Shown: piece after piece, positions 40,625 to 48,662 of the stretch
Layout: every line of letters begins with the position of its first letter
Numbering within the stretch: position 1 is the first letter of the stretch
Assembly (NCBI RefSeq): GCF_003086895.1
Contig: NZ_CP026004.1
Location: 901,653-965,652 of the forward strand
DNA length: 64,000 nt
DNA from: Stenotrophomonas sp. ESTM1D_MKCIP4_1
GTDB lineage: Bacteria > Pseudomonadota > Gammaproteobacteria > Xanthomonadales > Xanthomonadaceae
Direction of reading: 5' to 3'
Translations under genes and position numbers: made by a program
The notes under the pieces: model-generated
Told to the model about the DNA's origin: nothing
The model's database searches: none
Seen by the model: the letters and a program-made list of their open reading frames with translations, nothing else

Positions 40625-41956
40625 TCATTCTTCGATGGAGGTCAGGGGGGCGGACTCGCGCGGGCGCACGTGGTCGGCATCGAAATGGCAGGAGAACACC
40701 GAGCCCTTGCCCACTTCGCTTTCGATCTCCAGCCGCGCGTGGTGCAGGCCGAGGATGTGCTTGACGATGGACAGGCCCAGGCCGGTGCCACCGCTCTCGC
40801 GCGAGCGGCTGCTGGACACCCGGTAGAAACGTTCGGTCAGGCGTGGCAGATGCGTGGCCGGAATGCCGTAGCCACTGTCACGCACGGCCAGCACCGCACC
40901 ATCGCCCTCGCGGCGGAACTCCACGGCGATGCGGCCGTCGGCCGGGGTGTAGCGCACGGCGTTGGTGACCAGATTGGAAAACGCGCTGTGCAGTTCCTTG
41001 GTCGAACCCAGCAGGTCCACGCCAGCGAGGTCGTCGATGCTGATCTGGTGGCGGCCCTGGCTGTGCGCTTCGGCTTCGCGGCGCAAGGTGGCCAGCATCG
41101 GCTGCATCGCCACCGTCTCCGCTTCGCTGTGTTCCTGCGATTCCAGCCGCGACAGGGTCAGCAGGTCTTCCACCAGCTGGGCCATGCGCTGGCTCTGCTT
41201 GCGCATTTCTTCCAGCATCGGGCCGGTCCCGGGGAAGTCCTCCGGATCCATCATGTCCAGGTAGCCGTGCACCACGGTCAGCGGCGTGCGCAGTTCGTGC
41301 GAAACGTTGGCCACGAAGTCGCGACGCACCTGTTCCAGTCGCAGCAGCTTGCTGACGTCGCGGGCGATCAGCAGCCAGTAGTCGGACGAATAGGGAATGA
41401 GGCGCAGGTTCAGGCGGATCGCCGGGTCCACCGGCGACGGCACATCCAGAATCGGTTCGGCGTTGCGGCCACCGGCCAGCCAGTGCGCCAGCGGCATGGG
41501 CTGCAGGCGCTCGACCAGGGCCTCGCCAAGATCACCGGGGTGGTGCAGGCCGAGCAGGGCCGTGGCCGCCTCGTTGAACCACTGCACGCGCTGGCTGTTG
41601 CGGTCCAGCACCACCACCGCATCGGGCAGGGCGGCGGCAGCGGCGCGGTAGCTGCGCAGCATGTCCAGCAGGCGGCGCTTGCGCACGCGCATTTCCACCT
41701 GGTTGCGGTACAGCAGGCGGTCCAGCTCGTTCCACACCCCGGAACCTGCTTCAGCGGTTTCCCAGCGCTGGCGTGCGGTCAGCCGCCGCAGCACGCGGCG
41801 CAGGCGCCAGTAATGCCAGGTCAGAGTGCCCAGCGCGGCCAGCGCAATACACAGCCACAGATGCCCACTGAACCACCCGACCACGCCGGCCAGCACCAAC
41901 ACCGCCGCCACGGAGGCCAGCGTTTTCAACCAGGCGGAACGGATGTGGCGAGGCAT
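40625..41956 (-). CDS. phoR: Phosphate regulon sensor histidine kinase PhoR
   Basis: 443 aa. N-terminal hydrophobic segments (VLVLAGVVGWFSGHLWLCIALAALG), then a PAS domain (DAVVVLDRNSQRVQWFNEAATALLG). The H-box FVANVSHELRTPLTVVHGYLD is near residue 215. The ATPase domain has N-box NLVTNAVRYTP, DSGYGIP and GGTGLGLSIVKHI. It senses phosphate through the Pst system and phosphorylates PhoB. Order phoB-phoR-ppk1, gap of 104 bp from phoB. Confidence 0.95.
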   Translation of the reverse strand: MPRHIRSAWLKTLASVAAVLVLAGVVGWFSGHLWLCIALAALGTLTWHYWRLRRVLRRLTARQRWETAEAGSGVWNELDRLLYRNQVEMRVRKRRLLDMLRSYRAAAAALPDAVVVLDRNSQRVQWFNEAATALLGLHHPGDLGEALVERLQPMPLAHWLAGGRNAEPILDVPSPVDPAIRLNLRLIPYSSDYWLLIARDVSKLLRLEQVRRDFVANVSHELRTPLTVVHGYLDMMDPEDFPGTGPMLEEMRKQSQRMAQLVEDLLTLSRLESQEHSEAETVAMQPMLATLRREAEAHSQGRHQISIDDLAGVDLLGSTKELHSAFSNLVTNAVRYTPADGRIAVEFRREGDGAVLAVRDSGYGIPATHLPRLTERFYRVSSSRSRESGGTGLGLSIVKHILGLHHARLEIESEVGKGSVFSCHFDADHVRPRESAPLTSIEE

Positions 41957-42060
41957 TGCGATCTCGTCGTTGAAGGCGGCGGTTCACGCGGTGAACCGAG
42001 GGTTATAGCAGAGTTGCAGGTGCCGGCACCGGCAGACGCGCGGTGCCGGCACGACGAGGC

Positions 42061-42750
42061 TCACGTAGCGGTGGAGAAGCGGTAACCGGCGCCGCGCACG
42101 GTCTGCACCATGTTCTCGGCATTGAACGGTTCCAGCGTCTTGCGCAGGCGGCGGATGTGCACGTCGATGGTGCGTTCTTCCACGTACACACTGCCGCCCC
42201 ACACATGGTCCAGCAGCTGGGCGCGGGTGTAGACGCGCTCGGGGTGGGTCATGAAGAAGTGCAGCAGGCGGTATTCGGTCGGGCCGATCGGCACCGGCTG
42301 GTCGTTGGCGAACACGCGGTGGGCCGCGCCGTCGATGCGGATCGGGCCGACTGCCACGCTGCCGTCTTCGTCGTCGTCCCGCGCGCGGCGCATGACCGCG
42401 CGGATGCGGGCCAGCAGTTCGCGTGCCGAGAACGGCTTGACCACGTAGTCATCGACACCGGCTTCGAGGCCGCCGACGCGATCATTCTCTTCGCCGCGCG
42501 CGGTCAGCATGATGATCGGTACTTCGCGGGTCAGGGTTTCCTTGCGCCAGCGCCGGGCCAGGTCCAGGCCGCTGGTGCCGGGCAGCATCCAGTCCAGCAG
42601 GATCAGGTCGGGGACGCGGTCGGCGATCGCGGTCTGGGCCTCGCGGGCATCGCCGGCGTGGACAGGTTCGTAATCGCCCTTGCGCAGGGCGAAGGCGACC
42701 ATTTCGCGGATCGCGGGCTCGTCATCGACGATCAGGATGCGTTTCTGCAC
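42061..42750 (-). CDS. phoB: Phosphate regulon response regulator PhoB
   Basis: 229 aa. The receiver domain starts KRILIVDDEPAIREMVAFAL (acidic pocket), with the phosphorylated Asp in DLILLDWMLPG and the Lys in VKPFSARELLARI. The C-terminal winged helix (PTEYRLLHFFMTHPERVYTR ... VYVEERTIDVHIRRLRK) binds Pho boxes. Length equals E. coli PhoB (229). A Pho-box-like repeat 52 bp upstream suggests autoregulation. Confidence 0.96.
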   Translation of the reverse strand: MQKRILIVDDEPAIREMVAFALRKGDYEPVHAGDAREAQTAIADRVPDLILLDWMLPGTSGLDLARRWRKETLTREVPIIMLTARGEENDRVGGLEAGVDDYVVKPFSARELLARIRAVMRRARDDDEDGSVAVGPIRIDGAAHRVFANDQPVPIGPTEYRLLHFFMTHPERVYTRAQLLDHVWGGSVYVEERTIDVHIRRLRKTLEPFNAENMVQTVRGAGYRFSTAT

Positions 42751-42802
42751 GAGGACACCGTAGGGCTCGGTTACTGGAGTGGTGCCAGTAGACTACGGTT
42801 TG

Positions 42803-42820
42803 ATGACAGGTTTGTGACCG
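42803..42820 (-). promoter_or_regulatory. Candidate Pho box upstream of phoB
   Basis: On the minus strand: CGGTCAC-AAAC-CTGTCAT, two 7-bp direct repeats with a 4-bp AT-rich spacer. The second half is a perfect CTGTCAT and the first has one mismatch in CTGTCA. Position, 52 bp before the phoB start, fits autoregulation of phoBR-ppk1. Confidence 0.65.
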
Positions 42821-42866
42821 CCTGGCGGGTTGTGGCGCCGTCTGCCATCAAGCGGTCATGCGCGGC

Positions 42867-44567
42867 TCAGCGGCGGTCCAGCTCCGGGTCCTGCACGCCC
42901 TGGCGGCGCAGCTCCAGCACGGTGGGGGTGATGGTCTCGATGCGGGCATCCACCCGTGCACGGCCGACATAATCAAGTTCGGGGTTGCGCTTGAGCGCCT
43001 GCAGCTGCATCAGCGCCTGTTCCGGGCGGCCACCGAGGAAGGCCGCCTCGGCATACGCCTCGCTGGCCCGCACGCTGTCCCCGGCCAGCTCGCTGGCACG
43101 GGCGTAGCGCTGCTGGAAGACCGGATCGTTACCGCTTTGCGACAGCAGTGGCCGCAGCATCGCCTGCGCGCGCTGGCCGGCCTCGCGTCCGCCCTGTTCG
43201 TTGAGGATCTCGGCATAGGTCAGCGCCACCGGCCGGCTGCCGGGGTGTTCGCGCAGCAACTGCTCGAAGCGGGCATTGGCCTGTACCGGCTGGCCGGCGC
43301 GGGACTCGGCCTCGCCCAGGGCCAGGGCGACGAACAGGTTGTCCGGATGGGTCTGCAGCAGGCTGGCCAGGGTCTGCCGGGCCTGGCTGGCGCCGCTGCG
43401 GCCGCCGCGCATCGCGGCCAGGGCCTGGCCATAGCGCTGTGCATCGGTCAGGCCGTCCTTCTGGCGCCGGGCCAGGTCGGCGTATTCGCGCTCCAGGTCC
43501 GGCGTGGTGTCCGCGCTCAGCACCCGCAGGCGCTCGCGGGCCCAGTCGAAGTCGCCGCTGGCGCCACGGCTGAGCTGGCCGATCGGCAGGCGCAGCACGC
43601 TGCTGGGCAGCAGCGGGTTGCTGCCGCGCAGCAGCGGTTCGCCCAGGCTGGGATCGGCCGGGTTCACCCGCTCCTTGCGCTCGCCGGTGGGCGTGCTCGT
43701 GGTCAGCAGCACCGTGTCCTTCTTCATCTGCTGGGCGCGCGCCTTGGCCTCGCTGATACGCGTGGTGTTGACCGGGTGGGTCTGCAGGAAGTCCGGCGCC
43801 TGGTAGCCACCGTCGTTGCCACGCATGGCTGCCGACATCCGCTCGAAGAAGCCGGCCATGGCGTCCACGTCGTAGCCACTGCGGGACAGGGTGCGGATGC
43901 CCAGCCGATCGGCCTCGGATTCGTTGGAGCGGGTGTAGTTGATCTGCCGCTGCTGCATCAGGCCCATGCCCGAGCTGATGGCGGCCATGGTCGCGTTGCC
44001 GGACGACGTGCTGTTGCTGGCCTGGGCGGCGACCACCGCCGCCAGCATGCCGAGCAGGATCGGGATCTGGTCGCGCTGGGCCCGTTCGACCCCGCGCAGC
44101 ACGTGCTGCTGGGTGACGTGGGCGATTTCGTGGGACAGCACGGCAGCCACCTCGTCCTCGCGCTCGGCGGTCAGCACCAGGCCGGCGTTGACGCCGATGT
44201 ACCCGCCCAGCGTGGCGAACGCGTTGATCTGGCGGTCCTTCATCACGAAGAACGTATAGGGCTGGCGTGGCTGGTCGCTGTTGGAGCCGAGCCGGGTGCC
44301 CATGGTCTGCAGCCAGTCGTTCACCAGCGGGTCGTCCAGCAGGTAGCCGTAATTGCGCAGCTCGCGCAGCATCATCGCGCCGTACTCCGCCTGCCGTGCC
44401 GGGGTCAGCAGTTCGCCGGCCGACGAGCCGATGTCCGGCAGCTTGTCCTGGGCCCGGGCCAGCGGCATGGCCAGGCCCAGGGTGATGGCGGTAGTCAGCA
44501 GCAGGGCTCGCAAGCGGGAAGTCCTCGGGCAGGGCGCGCCAAGCGTGGCAGGGCAGGGGGCAACCAT
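42867..44567 (-). CDS. Periplasmic M48 metalloprotease with TPR region (BepA-like)
   Basis: 566 aa. The signal segment ALLLTTAITLGLAMPLARA is followed by the M48 domain: zinc motif VAAVLSHEIAHVTQQHVLRG (H-E-x-x-H) and third ligand in NESEADRLGI. From ~330 to the end are TPR-like helices. E. coli BepA (YfgC) repairs or degrades stalled outer-membrane proteins such as LptD. The ATG at 44567 lacks a clear ribosome site; a TTG at 44513 with GAGGA upstream would give a shorter, more usual signal peptide. The start is therefore uncertain, the family is not. Confidence 0.88.
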   Translation of the reverse strand: MVAPCPATLGAPCPRTSRLRALLLTTAITLGLAMPLARAQDKLPDIGSSAGELLTPARQAEYGAMMLRELRNYGYLLDDPLVNDWLQTMGTRLGSNSDQPRQPYTFFVMKDRQINAFATLGGYIGVNAGLVLTAEREDEVAAVLSHEIAHVTQQHVLRGVERAQRDQIPILLGMLAAVVAAQASNSTSSGNATMAAISSGMGLMQQRQINYTRSNESEADRLGIRTLSRSGYDVDAMAGFFERMSAAMRGNDGGYQAPDFLQTHPVNTTRISEAKARAQQMKKDTVLLTTSTPTGERKERVNPADPSLGEPLLRGSNPLLPSSVLRLPIGQLSRGASGDFDWARERLRVLSADTTPDLEREYADLARRQKDGLTDAQRYGQALAAMRGGRSGASQARQTLASLLQTHPDNLFVALALGEAESRAGQPVQANARFEQLLREHPGSRPVALTYAEILNEQGGREAGQRAQAMLRPLLSQSGNDPVFQQRYARASELAGDSVRASEAYAEAAFLGGRPEQALMQLQALKRNPELDYVGRARVDARIETITPTVLELRRQGVQDPELDRR

Positions 44568-44655
44568 TCGTTAATCCACAGTGTTGCGGTCGTGGCGTGG
44601 AAATTCCAGCGCACCGGTACCATATATGGACCGTCGATCCATCGTGGAGTTTCCT

Positions 44656-44946
44656 GTGACAGCCCAGCCCGCTGGCGGTTCGCCCGCCATTACCATCTAT
44701 TCCACCGCCGTCTGCCCGTACTGCGTGGCCGCCAAGAACTTCCTGAAGAGCAAGGGCCAGGAGTGGACCGAGGTCCGCATCGACCTGGATCCGGTCGAGC
44801 GCGAGAAGATGATGTCCCTGACCCGCCGCACCAGCGTGCCGCAGATCTTCGTCGGCGACGTCCATGTCGGTGGCTACGACGACATGATGGCCCTGCATCG
44901 TGAAGGCAAGCTCGAGCCGCTGCTGGCCGGGCAGGGCCAGGCATGA
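44656..44946 (+). CDS. grxC: Glutaredoxin 3
   Basis: 96 aa thioredoxin-fold glutaredoxin. ITIYSTAVCPYCVAAKNFL has the dithiol CPYC active site (Cys ~22/25), TSVPQIFVGDVHVGGYDDM the cis-Pro and glutathione site. The GTG at 44656 has GGAG six bases upstream and gives a family-like length; an in-frame ATG at 44626 is possible. The stop overlaps the next start by 4 bp (ATGA), so the two are translationally coupled. Confidence 0.9.
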   Translation: MTAQPAGGSPAITIYSTAVCPYCVAAKNFLKSKGQEWTEVRIDLDPVEREKMMSLTRRTSVPQIFVGDVHVGGYDDMMALHREGKLEPLLAGQGQA

Positions 44947-45335
44947 GCGCGGCCGACGACGGCAGCAAGGACCGCATCGCCGAATTCACCGATTTCCGCA
45001 AGCGCATGAACGAGCGCATCCTGGGTGAACCCAACCAGGTGGTGCGGCGCTTCTTCGCCTTGGACACGCAGACCTACCAGGCCGGCGCGCTGGACGTGAA
45101 GACCAAGGAACTGCTGGGCCTGGTGGCCTCGATGGTGCTGCGCTGCGACGACTGCATCAGCTACCACGTGGCCCAGTGCAAGGATGCCGGGGTGACCCGT
45201 GAAGAGTTCTTCGAGACCTTCTCGGTCGGCCTGGTGGTCGGCGGCTCCATCGTGATCCCGCACCTGCGCCGCGCGGTCGATTTCCTCGACCAGCTCGAAG
45301 GCGGCGCCGCCGCCCCGGAAGCACACGAGCACTGA
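44943..45335 (+). CDS. AhpD-like / carboxymuconolactone decarboxylase family protein
   Basis: 130 aa. The motif VLRCDDCISYHVAQCKDAG holds the C-x-x-C plus His arrangement of AhpD-like alkylhydroperoxidases. GALDVKTKELLGLVASMV and EFFETFSVGLVVGGSIV match the family helices. Overlap with grxC suggests a thiol-based peroxide or disulfide function. Decarboxylase activity is unlikely given the intact CxxC. Confidence 0.85.
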   Translation: MSAADDGSKDRIAEFTDFRKRMNERILGEPNQVVRRFFALDTQTYQAGALDVKTKELLGLVASMVLRCDDCISYHVAQCKDAGVTREEFFETFSVGLVVGGSIVIPHLRRAVDFLDQLEGGAAAPEAHEH

Positions 45336-45425
45336 GGTAGCGCCGGGCCATGCCCGGCGGATACCTGAACGAAAAGCCGCCGGGCGTGCGGGGAGAGGCC
45401 GTTCCCGCGATCCCCCAGCCCAAGA

Positions 45426-45472
45426 GCCCCCTTGTTGTTCAAGGGGGCGCGCCGACAGGCGCGGGGATAAGG
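45426..45472. repeat. CCCCCTTG...GGGGATAAGG repeat, copy 2
   Basis: Same composite as at 17382-17427 (CCCCCTTGTTGTTCAAGGGG, then GCGCCGACAGGCGC, then GGGGATAAGG), with one extra base in the small loop. Confidence 0.65.
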
Positions 45473-45499
45473 TGGGATGCGCGGGCAAACCGCAGAGCG

Positions 45500-45540
45500 G
45501 TTTGCTCAAGGGGGGCGCGCCGAGAGGCGCGGGGATAAGG
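45500..45540. repeat. CCCCCTTG...GGGGATAAGG repeat, copy 3 (diverged left part)
   Basis: Right part identical (GGGCGCGCCGAGAGGCGCGG, then GGATAAGG). The left palindrome is replaced by AACCGCAGAGCGGTT at 45487-45502. Confidence 0.55.
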
Positions 45541-45552
45541 AGGAATGCGCGG

Positions 45553-45622
45553 GCAATTCTGCCTTACCCGGCTCGGACTAATTGCCTATTTGGGGTCTCC
45601 GAGCCGGGTAAGGCATAATTGC
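45553..45622. promoter_or_regulatory. Very large inverted repeat upstream of icd
   Basis: Arms of 25 bp (45553-45577 and 45598-45622), 24 of 25 paired, of which the inner 18 bp (TGCCTTACCCGGCTCGGA) are perfect. The loop is 20 nt. It ends 76 bp before the icd ATG. A weak TTGGGG-18-CATAAT promoter overlaps the right arm. It has no T-run, so it is not an ordinary terminator; an operator or leader structure controlling icd is possible. Confidence 0.6.
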
Positions 45623-45698
45623 GGGTGAAACTTCCTTAGCGCCGGCGTTTCCGGGCACGTCCGGACGGCGTATTCCCCCCTGTTCGGAACATCGATCA

Positions 45699-46703
45699 AT
45701 GACGCAGAAAATTACGGTAATCCGCGGCGACGGCATCGGCCCGGAAATCATGGACGCCACCCTGTTCGTCCTCGACCAGCTCAACGCTGGCCTGGAGTAC
45801 GAAGATGCGGACGCCGGTCTGGCGGCCCTGGAAAAGCATGGCGACCTGATGCCGGCGGTGACCCTGGAATCGATCGCGCGCAACAAGGTCGCGCTGAAGA
45901 GCCCGCTGACCACCCCGGTCGGTGGTGGCTTCACCTCGATCAACGTCAGCCTGCGCCGCCACTTCGACCTGTACGCCAACGTGCGTCCGGCCCACACCTT
46001 CCCGAACACCAAGTCGCGTTTCGACAACGTCGACCTGATCACCGTTCGTGAGAACACCGAAGGTGCGTACCTGGCTGAAGGCCAGGAAGTCTCGGCCGAC
46101 GGCGAGACTGCCTTCTCCGGTACCCGCATCACCCGCAAGGGCTCCGAGCGCATCGTGCGCTACGCCTTCGAGCTGGCCCGCAGCGTCGGCCGCAAGAAGG
46201 TCACCGCCGTGCACAAGGCCAACATCATCAAGTCGACCTCGGGCCTGTTCCTGAATGTCGCCCGTGAAGTGGCCGCGCAGTACCCGGACATCGAGTTCCA
46301 GGAAATGATCGTCGACAACTGCTGCATGCAGCTGGTGATGCGTCCGGAACAGTTCGATGTGATCGTCACCACCAACCTGTTCGGTGACATCATCTCCGAC
46401 CTGTGTGCCGGCCTCGTCGGCGGCCTGGGCCTGGCCCCGGGTGCCAACATCGGCAAGGACGCAGCGATCTTTGAAGCCGTGCACGGCACCGCGCCGGACA
46501 TCGCCGGCCAGGGCAAGGCAAACCCGTGCGCGCTGCTGCTGGCGGCCGCGCAGATGCTGGACCATATCGGCCAGCCGGAAAACGCCGAGCGCCTGCGCAA
46601 GGCCATCGTGGCCACCATGGAAGCCAAGGATTCGCTGACCGGCGACCTCGGCGGCACCGGTACCACCATGAGCTTTGCCCAGGCCATTGCCAGCCGCCTG
46701 TAA
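45699..46703 (+). CDS. icd: Isocitrate dehydrogenase, NAD-type
   Basis: 334 aa beta-decarboxylating dehydrogenase, much shorter than E. coli NADP-Icd (416). ITVIRGDGIGPEIMDATLFV starts the fold; ENTEGAYLAEGQEVS replaces the phosphorylatable-loop region. TNLFGDIISDLCAGLVGGLG binds the metal-isocitrate. Cofactor choice is readable: HGTAPDIAGQGKANP has Asp-Ile where NADP enzymes have Lys-Tyr, so NAD is expected. Xanthomonas uses an NAD enzyme of this kind. Preceded by a large inverted repeat and followed by a terminator. Confidence 0.93.
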   Translation: MTQKITVIRGDGIGPEIMDATLFVLDQLNAGLEYEDADAGLAALEKHGDLMPAVTLESIARNKVALKSPLTTPVGGGFTSINVSLRRHFDLYANVRPAHTFPNTKSRFDNVDLITVRENTEGAYLAEGQEVSADGETAFSGTRITRKGSERIVRYAFELARSVGRKKVTAVHKANIIKSTSGLFLNVAREVAAQYPDIEFQEMIVDNCCMQLVMRPEQFDVIVTTNLFGDIISDLCAGLVGGLGLAPGANIGKDAAIFEAVHGTAPDIAGQGKANPCALLLAAAQMLDHIGQPENAERLRKAIVATMEAKDSLTGDLGGTGTTMSFAQAIASRL

Positions 46704-46732
46704 GCGGCCGGACAACCTCGGTTGATCCACAG

Positions 46733-46754
46733 CGGGGCGCCTTTGGGCGCCCCG
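46733..46754 (+). terminator. Terminator after icd
   Basis: CGGGGCGCC/GGCGCCCCG stem with a short T-rich loop, followed by TTGCGTTT. Confidence 0.7.
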
Positions 46755-46772
46755 TTGCGTTTGCGGGCCCTT

Positions 46773-46826
46773 GTAGAGTCGAGCATGGCTCGACTCTACA
46801 CTGGTAGATCCACGCCATGCGTGGAT
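46773..46826. repeat. Two different GTAG palindromes
   Basis: A 27-bp palindrome GTAGAGTCGAG-catgg-CTCGACTCTAC at 46773-46799, then a 23-bp copy of the array-type core (GTAGATCCACGCCATGCGTG) at 46804-46826. Confidence 0.75.
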
Positions 46827-46933
46827 GGCCAAGCTGTGCGTTCCGCGCACAGATCATGTGCTCGAACACGGCTGGTTCGTGCGCCATCCGCTCCGCATCC
46901 TGTGCCCACTTTCCACCGCACAGGAGCTATCCC

Positions 46934-47677
46934 ATGAACCTTTCCGCCTTCGGCCTGGCCAGCCTGATCGGCATGGCCGCCGCCGCGCCAGTCGCCGCCG
47001 CCGAGCCGGCCCATCCCACCATCCGGCACATGGCCGGTGCACCGTCGGTCACCGCCCTGGATGCCGCGAAGACCGCCGTGCTGGTGATCGATTTCCAGAA
47101 CGAATACTTCGATGCCAGCGCGGCGCCGGGCTTTGCCGGTGGCCGCATGGTCATCCCCGACGGCGTGGCCGCGCTGCGCCAGGCCAAGCGTGTGCTGCAG
47201 TTCGCCGATGCCAATGGCATCCGGGTGATCCATGTGCAGCACGTGCTGCCGGTTGGCGCGCCCCTGTTCGCACAAGGCAGTATCAATGCCGCCTTCCATC
47301 GTGACCTGCAGCCGCGCCAGGGCGATACGGTGGTGCAGAAGGACAATGTCAGCGTGTTCGCCGGTGCCTCGGCCGCCGTGCTCGACAAAGTGCTGCAGGA
47401 TGCCGGCATCGACACTCTGCTGGTCACCGGCCTGCAGACCCATGCCTGCGTGGTCGGTGCGGCGCGCGATGCCGCCGCCGCTCCGCGCGGCTACCGCGTG
47501 ATCGTGGCCGGTGATGCCACGGCCAGCCGTGACCTGGACCTGGCAGGTGGTCAGCGCATCGGTCACCGCGCGCTGCATGAGGCCTCGCTGGCACAGATCG
47601 AAGATGCCTTCGGTGAAGTCATCGACACCGATGCCATCCTCGCGCTGCCCGTGCGCAAGGCCGGTGACGGCGCTTGA
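46934..47677 (+). CDS. Exported isochorismatase-family cysteine hydrolase
   Basis: 247 aa. N-terminal signal peptide MNLSAFGLASLIGMAAAAPVAAAE, unusual for this mainly cytoplasmic family. The catalytic triad is visible: Asp in AVLVIDFQNEYFD, Lys in VVQKDNVSVF, Cys in TGLQTHACVVGAARDA. Likely an amidase or nicotinamidase-like hydrolase acting in the periplasm; substrate unknown. CAGGAGC precedes the ATG. A LysR regulator gene follows after 51 bp. Confidence 0.85.
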   Translation: MNLSAFGLASLIGMAAAAPVAAAEPAHPTIRHMAGAPSVTALDAAKTAVLVIDFQNEYFDASAAPGFAGGRMVIPDGVAALRQAKRVLQFADANGIRVIHVQHVLPVGAPLFAQGSINAAFHRDLQPRQGDTVVQKDNVSVFAGASAAVLDKVLQDAGIDTLLVTGLQTHACVVGAARDAAAAPRGYRVIVAGDATASRDLDLAGGQRIGHRALHEASLAQIEDAFGEVIDTDAILALPVRKAGDGA

Positions 47678-47728
47678 TAAGCTGGCGGGGCCCGCAGATC
47701 GCGGGTTCCGCTTCCGGGAGTCGCCTCG

Positions 47729-48637
47729 ATGGATCACTTCGCCGCCCTGCGCGCGCTGCGCACCATCGTCGAGGCAGGCAGCTTCACTGCGGCTGCCGAG
47801 CGACTGGGCACCACTCACTCGGCGATGTCGCGGCAATTGCGGCACCTGGAGGAGCACCTGCAGGTGCGCCTGCTCGACCGCAACAGCCGCCGCATGTCAT
47901 TGACCGAGGCCGGGCGCGACTACCATCGCGAGGCAGTAAGCCTGCTCGATCGCCTCGAGGCGGCCGACGACCGCGCCCGCGCCGGCCAGGCGCAGCCCAG
48001 CGGGCGCCTGCGCATCAGCGTGCCGCAGGTGGTGGCCAGCCAGGAACTGCCGCACTGGCTGCCTGGCTTCCTTGCCCGCTACCCCCAGGTCTCCCTTGAC
48101 CTGTCGGCGGATGACCAGCTGGTGGATGTGGTGGGCGGTGGCTTCGACCTGGCATTGCGCATCGCGCCGTTGCTGCCGGACAGCCAACTGGTGGCGCGCG
48201 AACTGGCCACGTGCCCACGCATTCTGGTGGCCGCTCCGGCCTACCTGGCCCAGCACGGGCTGCCGAGACAGGCGGCCGATCTGCAGCAGCACACATTGCT
48301 GGGCTTCAGCCCGACTGCCGCCAGTGTGGCGTGGGAGCTGCAGGGGCCGCGCGGCGCCGTCTCCCGCATCGAGGCGGGCCAGCGCCTGCGCGTGGATTCG
48401 ACGCCCGCACTGCATGCGGCGGTGATGGCGGGCATGGGCATCAGCTTGTTCACTGCACTGACCGTGCAGGAGGATCTGCGCGCCGGTCGGCTGATCCGCG
48501 TGCTGCCGGGCTGGCATGCGGGCCAGCGTCGCTATTTCGCGCTCTATCCACACGCCCGCGCACTGGCGCCGAAGGTGCGCGCGCTGGTCGATCACCTGGC
48601 CTCGCACTACGCTGCATGGACGGGCGGGGCAGGGTAG
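47729..48637 (+). CDS. LysR-family transcriptional regulator
   Basis: 302 aa. N-terminal winged helix (FAALRALRTIVEAGSFTAAAERLGTTHSAMSRQLRHLEEHL ends near residue 45 and is followed by LLDRNSRRMSLTEAG), then the substrate-binding domain typical of the CrgA-like subgroup (GRLRISVPQVVASQEL). The same-strand arrangement with the isochorismatase and TauE genes suggests it controls one of them. Effector unknown. Confidence 0.9.
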   Translation: MDHFAALRALRTIVEAGSFTAAAERLGTTHSAMSRQLRHLEEHLQVRLLDRNSRRMSLTEAGRDYHREAVSLLDRLEAADDRARAGQAQPSGRLRISVPQVVASQELPHWLPGFLARYPQVSLDLSADDQLVDVVGGGFDLALRIAPLLPDSQLVARELATCPRILVAAPAYLAQHGLPRQAADLQQHTLLGFSPTAASVAWELQGPRGAVSRIEAGQRLRVDSTPALHAAVMAGMGISLFTALTVQEDLRAGRLIRVLPGWHAGQRRYFALYPHARALAPKVRALVDHLASHYAAWTGGAG

Positions 48638-48662
48638 CCACGCCACGGCAACGAGGAACGTG

